Assembly: GCA_964542305.1 (NCBI GenBank)
Contig: CAZITX010000026.1
Span: 1 to 24,139 of the forward strand
Direction: 5' to 3'
DNA: 24,139 nucleotides
DNA from: DMER64 sp964542305
GTDB taxonomy: Bacteria; Bacteroidota; Bacteroidia; Bacteroidales; UBA932
In this document: piece by piece, positions 22,877 through 24,139 of the stretch
How the letters are laid out: each line of letters starts with the position of its first letter
Numbering within the stretch: the stretch's first letter is position 1
Notes under the pieces: generated by a model
Database searches by the model: none
What the model was told of the DNA's origin: nothing
Seen by the model: the letters and a program-made list of their open reading frames with translations, nothing else
Made by a program: the position numbers and the translations under genes

Positions 22877-23761
22877 ATGAAAAACGTACAGGAAAAATTC
22901 GTACAGCCCCGTAATGGCTGGATCATGCTGGTGCTGAGTATTCTTGGTTTCACAGCAGGGATAGCCTTACCCGTCATTTTTACCGAATCGCTGGGTTGGA
23001 GACCGGGTTGGTATTGGCTAATTACGGTCTCGGTAGTTTCCTTTATTGCCCTGTTTGGCCTTATGGTAATCAATCCTAACGAAAGCAAGGTGTTGACATT
23101 TTTCGGAAAATACGTGGGGACCGTTGTGGATAACGGCTTTTTTATGATCAATCCTTTTATGGTCAGAAAAACCGTATCGCTCAGGGCGCGTAATCTGAAC
23201 GGAGAACCCATAAAGGTAAACGACAAGATGGGCAATCCCATAATGATAGGCGTTGTGCTTGTCTGGAAGGTAAAAGACACCTTCAAAGCTTGTTTTGCGG
23301 TGGACAATTATGAAAAATTCGTAGATGTACAGTCCGAGGCAGCCGTCAGGAGTTTGGCAGGTTCATATCCTTACGACAACCTGGAGGATGAGAATGCCGA
23401 TATCACACTGCGTTCCGGCGGAGAAGAAGTAAACAGCCTGCTGGAAGAATCTTTGTCAGAGCGCTTGAACATAGCCGGGATAGAGATCATTGAAGCCCGT
23501 ATCAGTTACTTGGCCTATGCCCCTGAAATTGCCAGTGCCATGTTGCAACGTCAGCAGGCAACGGCCATTGTAGCCGCCCGCCATAAGATAGTAGAAGGAG
23601 CTGTTAGTATGGTGGAAATGGCTTTGCAACAATTATCTGCTAAAGAAATAATTGATCTGGACGAAGAAAAGAAAGCTGCTATGGTTAGCAATCTGATGGT
23701 TGTGCTGACGTCTGACCGTGCTGCCAGTCCGGTGATCAATACAGGGAGTCTGTATCAGTAG
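22877..23761 (+). CDS. SPFH/band-7 domain membrane protein
   Basis: This 294-residue member of the SPFH (stomatin/prohibitin/flotillin/HflK) superfamily would form membrane-associated oligomers. Two hydrophobic segments lie near the N-terminus (about 15-37 and 45-64), followed by INPNESKVLTFFGKYVGTV, the start of the band-7 domain. The domain runs to about residue 215 (VRSLAGSYPYDNL, SLSERLNIAGIEIIEARISYL). The C-terminal part (about 220-294) is Ala/Gln-rich and helical, typical of the oligomerising stalk. The gene is followed after one base by a small Arc-type gene and then by a YqaA-like gene, a tight operon under a strong promoter with a palindrome at its start. Likely roles are membrane organisation or stress response; the specific function is not known. 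Confidence 0.92.
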   Translation: MKNVQEKFVQPRNGWIMLVLSILGFTAGIALPVIFTESLGWRPGWYWLITVSVVSFIALFGLMVINPNESKVLTFFGKYVGTVVDNGFFMINPFMVRKTVSLRARNLNGEPIKVNDKMGNPIMIGVVLVWKVKDTFKACFAVDNYEKFVDVQSEAAVRSLAGSYPYDNLEDENADITLRSGGEEVNSLLEESLSERLNIAGIEIIEARISYLAYAPEIASAMLQRQQATAIVAARHKIVEGAVSMVEMALQQLSAKEIIDLDEEKKAAMVSNLMVVLTSDRAASPVINTGSLYQ

Positions 23762-23762
23762 A

Positions 23763-23921
23763 ATGAAAAAATCGTTTGTGTTGCGCATTGATGTTGAAAC
23801 CTGGGTCGCTTTGGAAAAATGGGCGACAGATGAGTTCCGTAGCGTCAACGGCCAATTGGAATACATCATCAACGAAGCGTTAAAGAAAAACAGAAGATTA
23901 AAGGAAAATAATAACAAGTAA
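23763..23921 (+). CDS. Small Arc-type ribbon-helix-helix DNA-binding protein
   Basis: This 52-residue gene starts one base after the SPFH stop. The product begins MKKSFVLRIDVETW (beta strand of a ribbon-helix-helix fold), continues with ALEKWATDEFRSVNGQLEYI (first helix, turn and second helix), and ends in a basic, Asn-rich tail. The FRSVNGQLEYIINEAL segment closely matches Arc/MetJ-like repressors. It would bind DNA as a dimer and may regulate its own operon through the palindrome at 22840-22860; that link is inferred. The next gene starts directly at its stop (TAA-ATG). The same pairing of SPFH and a short Arc-like gene recurs in Bacteroidota. Confidence 0.85.
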   Translation: MKKSFVLRIDVETWVALEKWATDEFRSVNGQLEYIINEALKKNRRLKENNNK

Positions 23922-24139
23922 ATGGATTTTTTGCTTGAGTGGGGATATTTGGGACTGTTTGTCGGGTCATTCCTGGCTTCGACCATCATACCTTTCAGTT
24001 CGGAATTTCTCTTGCTAGCAATGCTCCTGGCGGGAGGAAATCCCTGGGCGTGTTTTGCCGCGGCCACTATTGGTAACGGCCTGGGGAGCCTGACCTGCTA
24101 TGGGCTGGGATATCTTGGCAAGTGGGAATGGATCGAAAA
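23922..24139 (+). CDS. yqaA: YqaA-like (DedA/SNARE-associated type) membrane protein, partial
   Basis: Only the first 72 residues are in the window; the gene runs off the right edge. It starts MDFLLEWGYLGLFVGSFLAS and continues TIIPFSSEFLLLAMLLAGG, then an Ala/Gly-rich membrane segment (ATIGNGLGSLTCYGLGYLGK) and WEWIEK. This is the N-terminal pattern of the YqaA branch of the DedA/VTT family of small inner membrane proteins. Several members of the wider family move lipids or help hold the proton motive force. The ATG immediately follows the stop of the Arc-type gene. The gene is third in the SPFH operon, so membrane homeostasis is a plausible common theme. Confidence 0.85.
   Translation, partial: MDFLLEWGYLGLFVGSFLASTIIPFSSEFLLLAMLLAGGNPWACFAAATIGNGLGSLTCYGLGYLGKWEWIE

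Overview
The window looks like a chromosomal segment from a member of the Bacteroidales (Bacteroidota). The evidence is promoters of the TTTG-N19/20-TAnnTTTG type, rpsO followed by pnp, a secreted DUF4953-type zinc metalloprotease, a CotH-like lipoprotein, a GH5 lipoprotein, and IS21, ISL3, IS3 and IS4 relatives of Bacteroidales type. The species cannot be named from the sequence.

Region 1 (1-7881) is an accessory island built from insertion sequences. A nearly complete IS21 element (istA, istB, multiple terminal repeats) has landed in the 3' part of an ISL3-family transposase gene. It removed the segment expected to carry the catalytic glutamate and gave the remnant a new tail read from the IS21 end. 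Next comes a visibly AT-rich segment with a radical SAM/SPASM peptide maturase. The maturase stop overlaps, as ATGA, the start of a 45-residue peptide gene that has no line of its own in a long-ORF search. The peptide ends in CVVHLCGCE. This is a good candidate for a compact RiPP (ribosomally made, post-translationally modified peptide) pair, and it is the most interesting item here. Upstream of the maturase lie the decayed 3' end of an IS4-family transposase gene and an IS3-family element with a -1 frameshift site.

Region 2 (7899-8423) is non-coding and highly structured. It holds six 51-bp tandem repeats, each with an internal TCCAC/GTGGA dyad, then a 29-bp inverted repeat with a competing third arm, then the pnp terminator.

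Region 3 (8424-11203) is core: rpsO and pnp on the minus strand, each with its own terminator, and an rpsO promoter.

Region 4 (11263-21374, minus strand) is a probable four-gene operon: CotH-like lipoprotein, secreted zinc metalloprotease, HAD phosphatase, and a large alpha-2-macroglobulin-like protein. The gaps are 16, -1 and 5 nt. A protease and a protease-trap homologue in one transcript suggest a linked envelope function.

Region 5 (21393-24139, plus strand) is a divergently transcribed GH5 lipoprotein, then a tight operon of an SPFH/band-7 membrane protein, a 52-residue Arc-type ribbon-helix-helix protein and a YqaA-like (DedA-type) membrane protein cut by the window end. A strong promoter with a palindrome over its start site precedes this operon.
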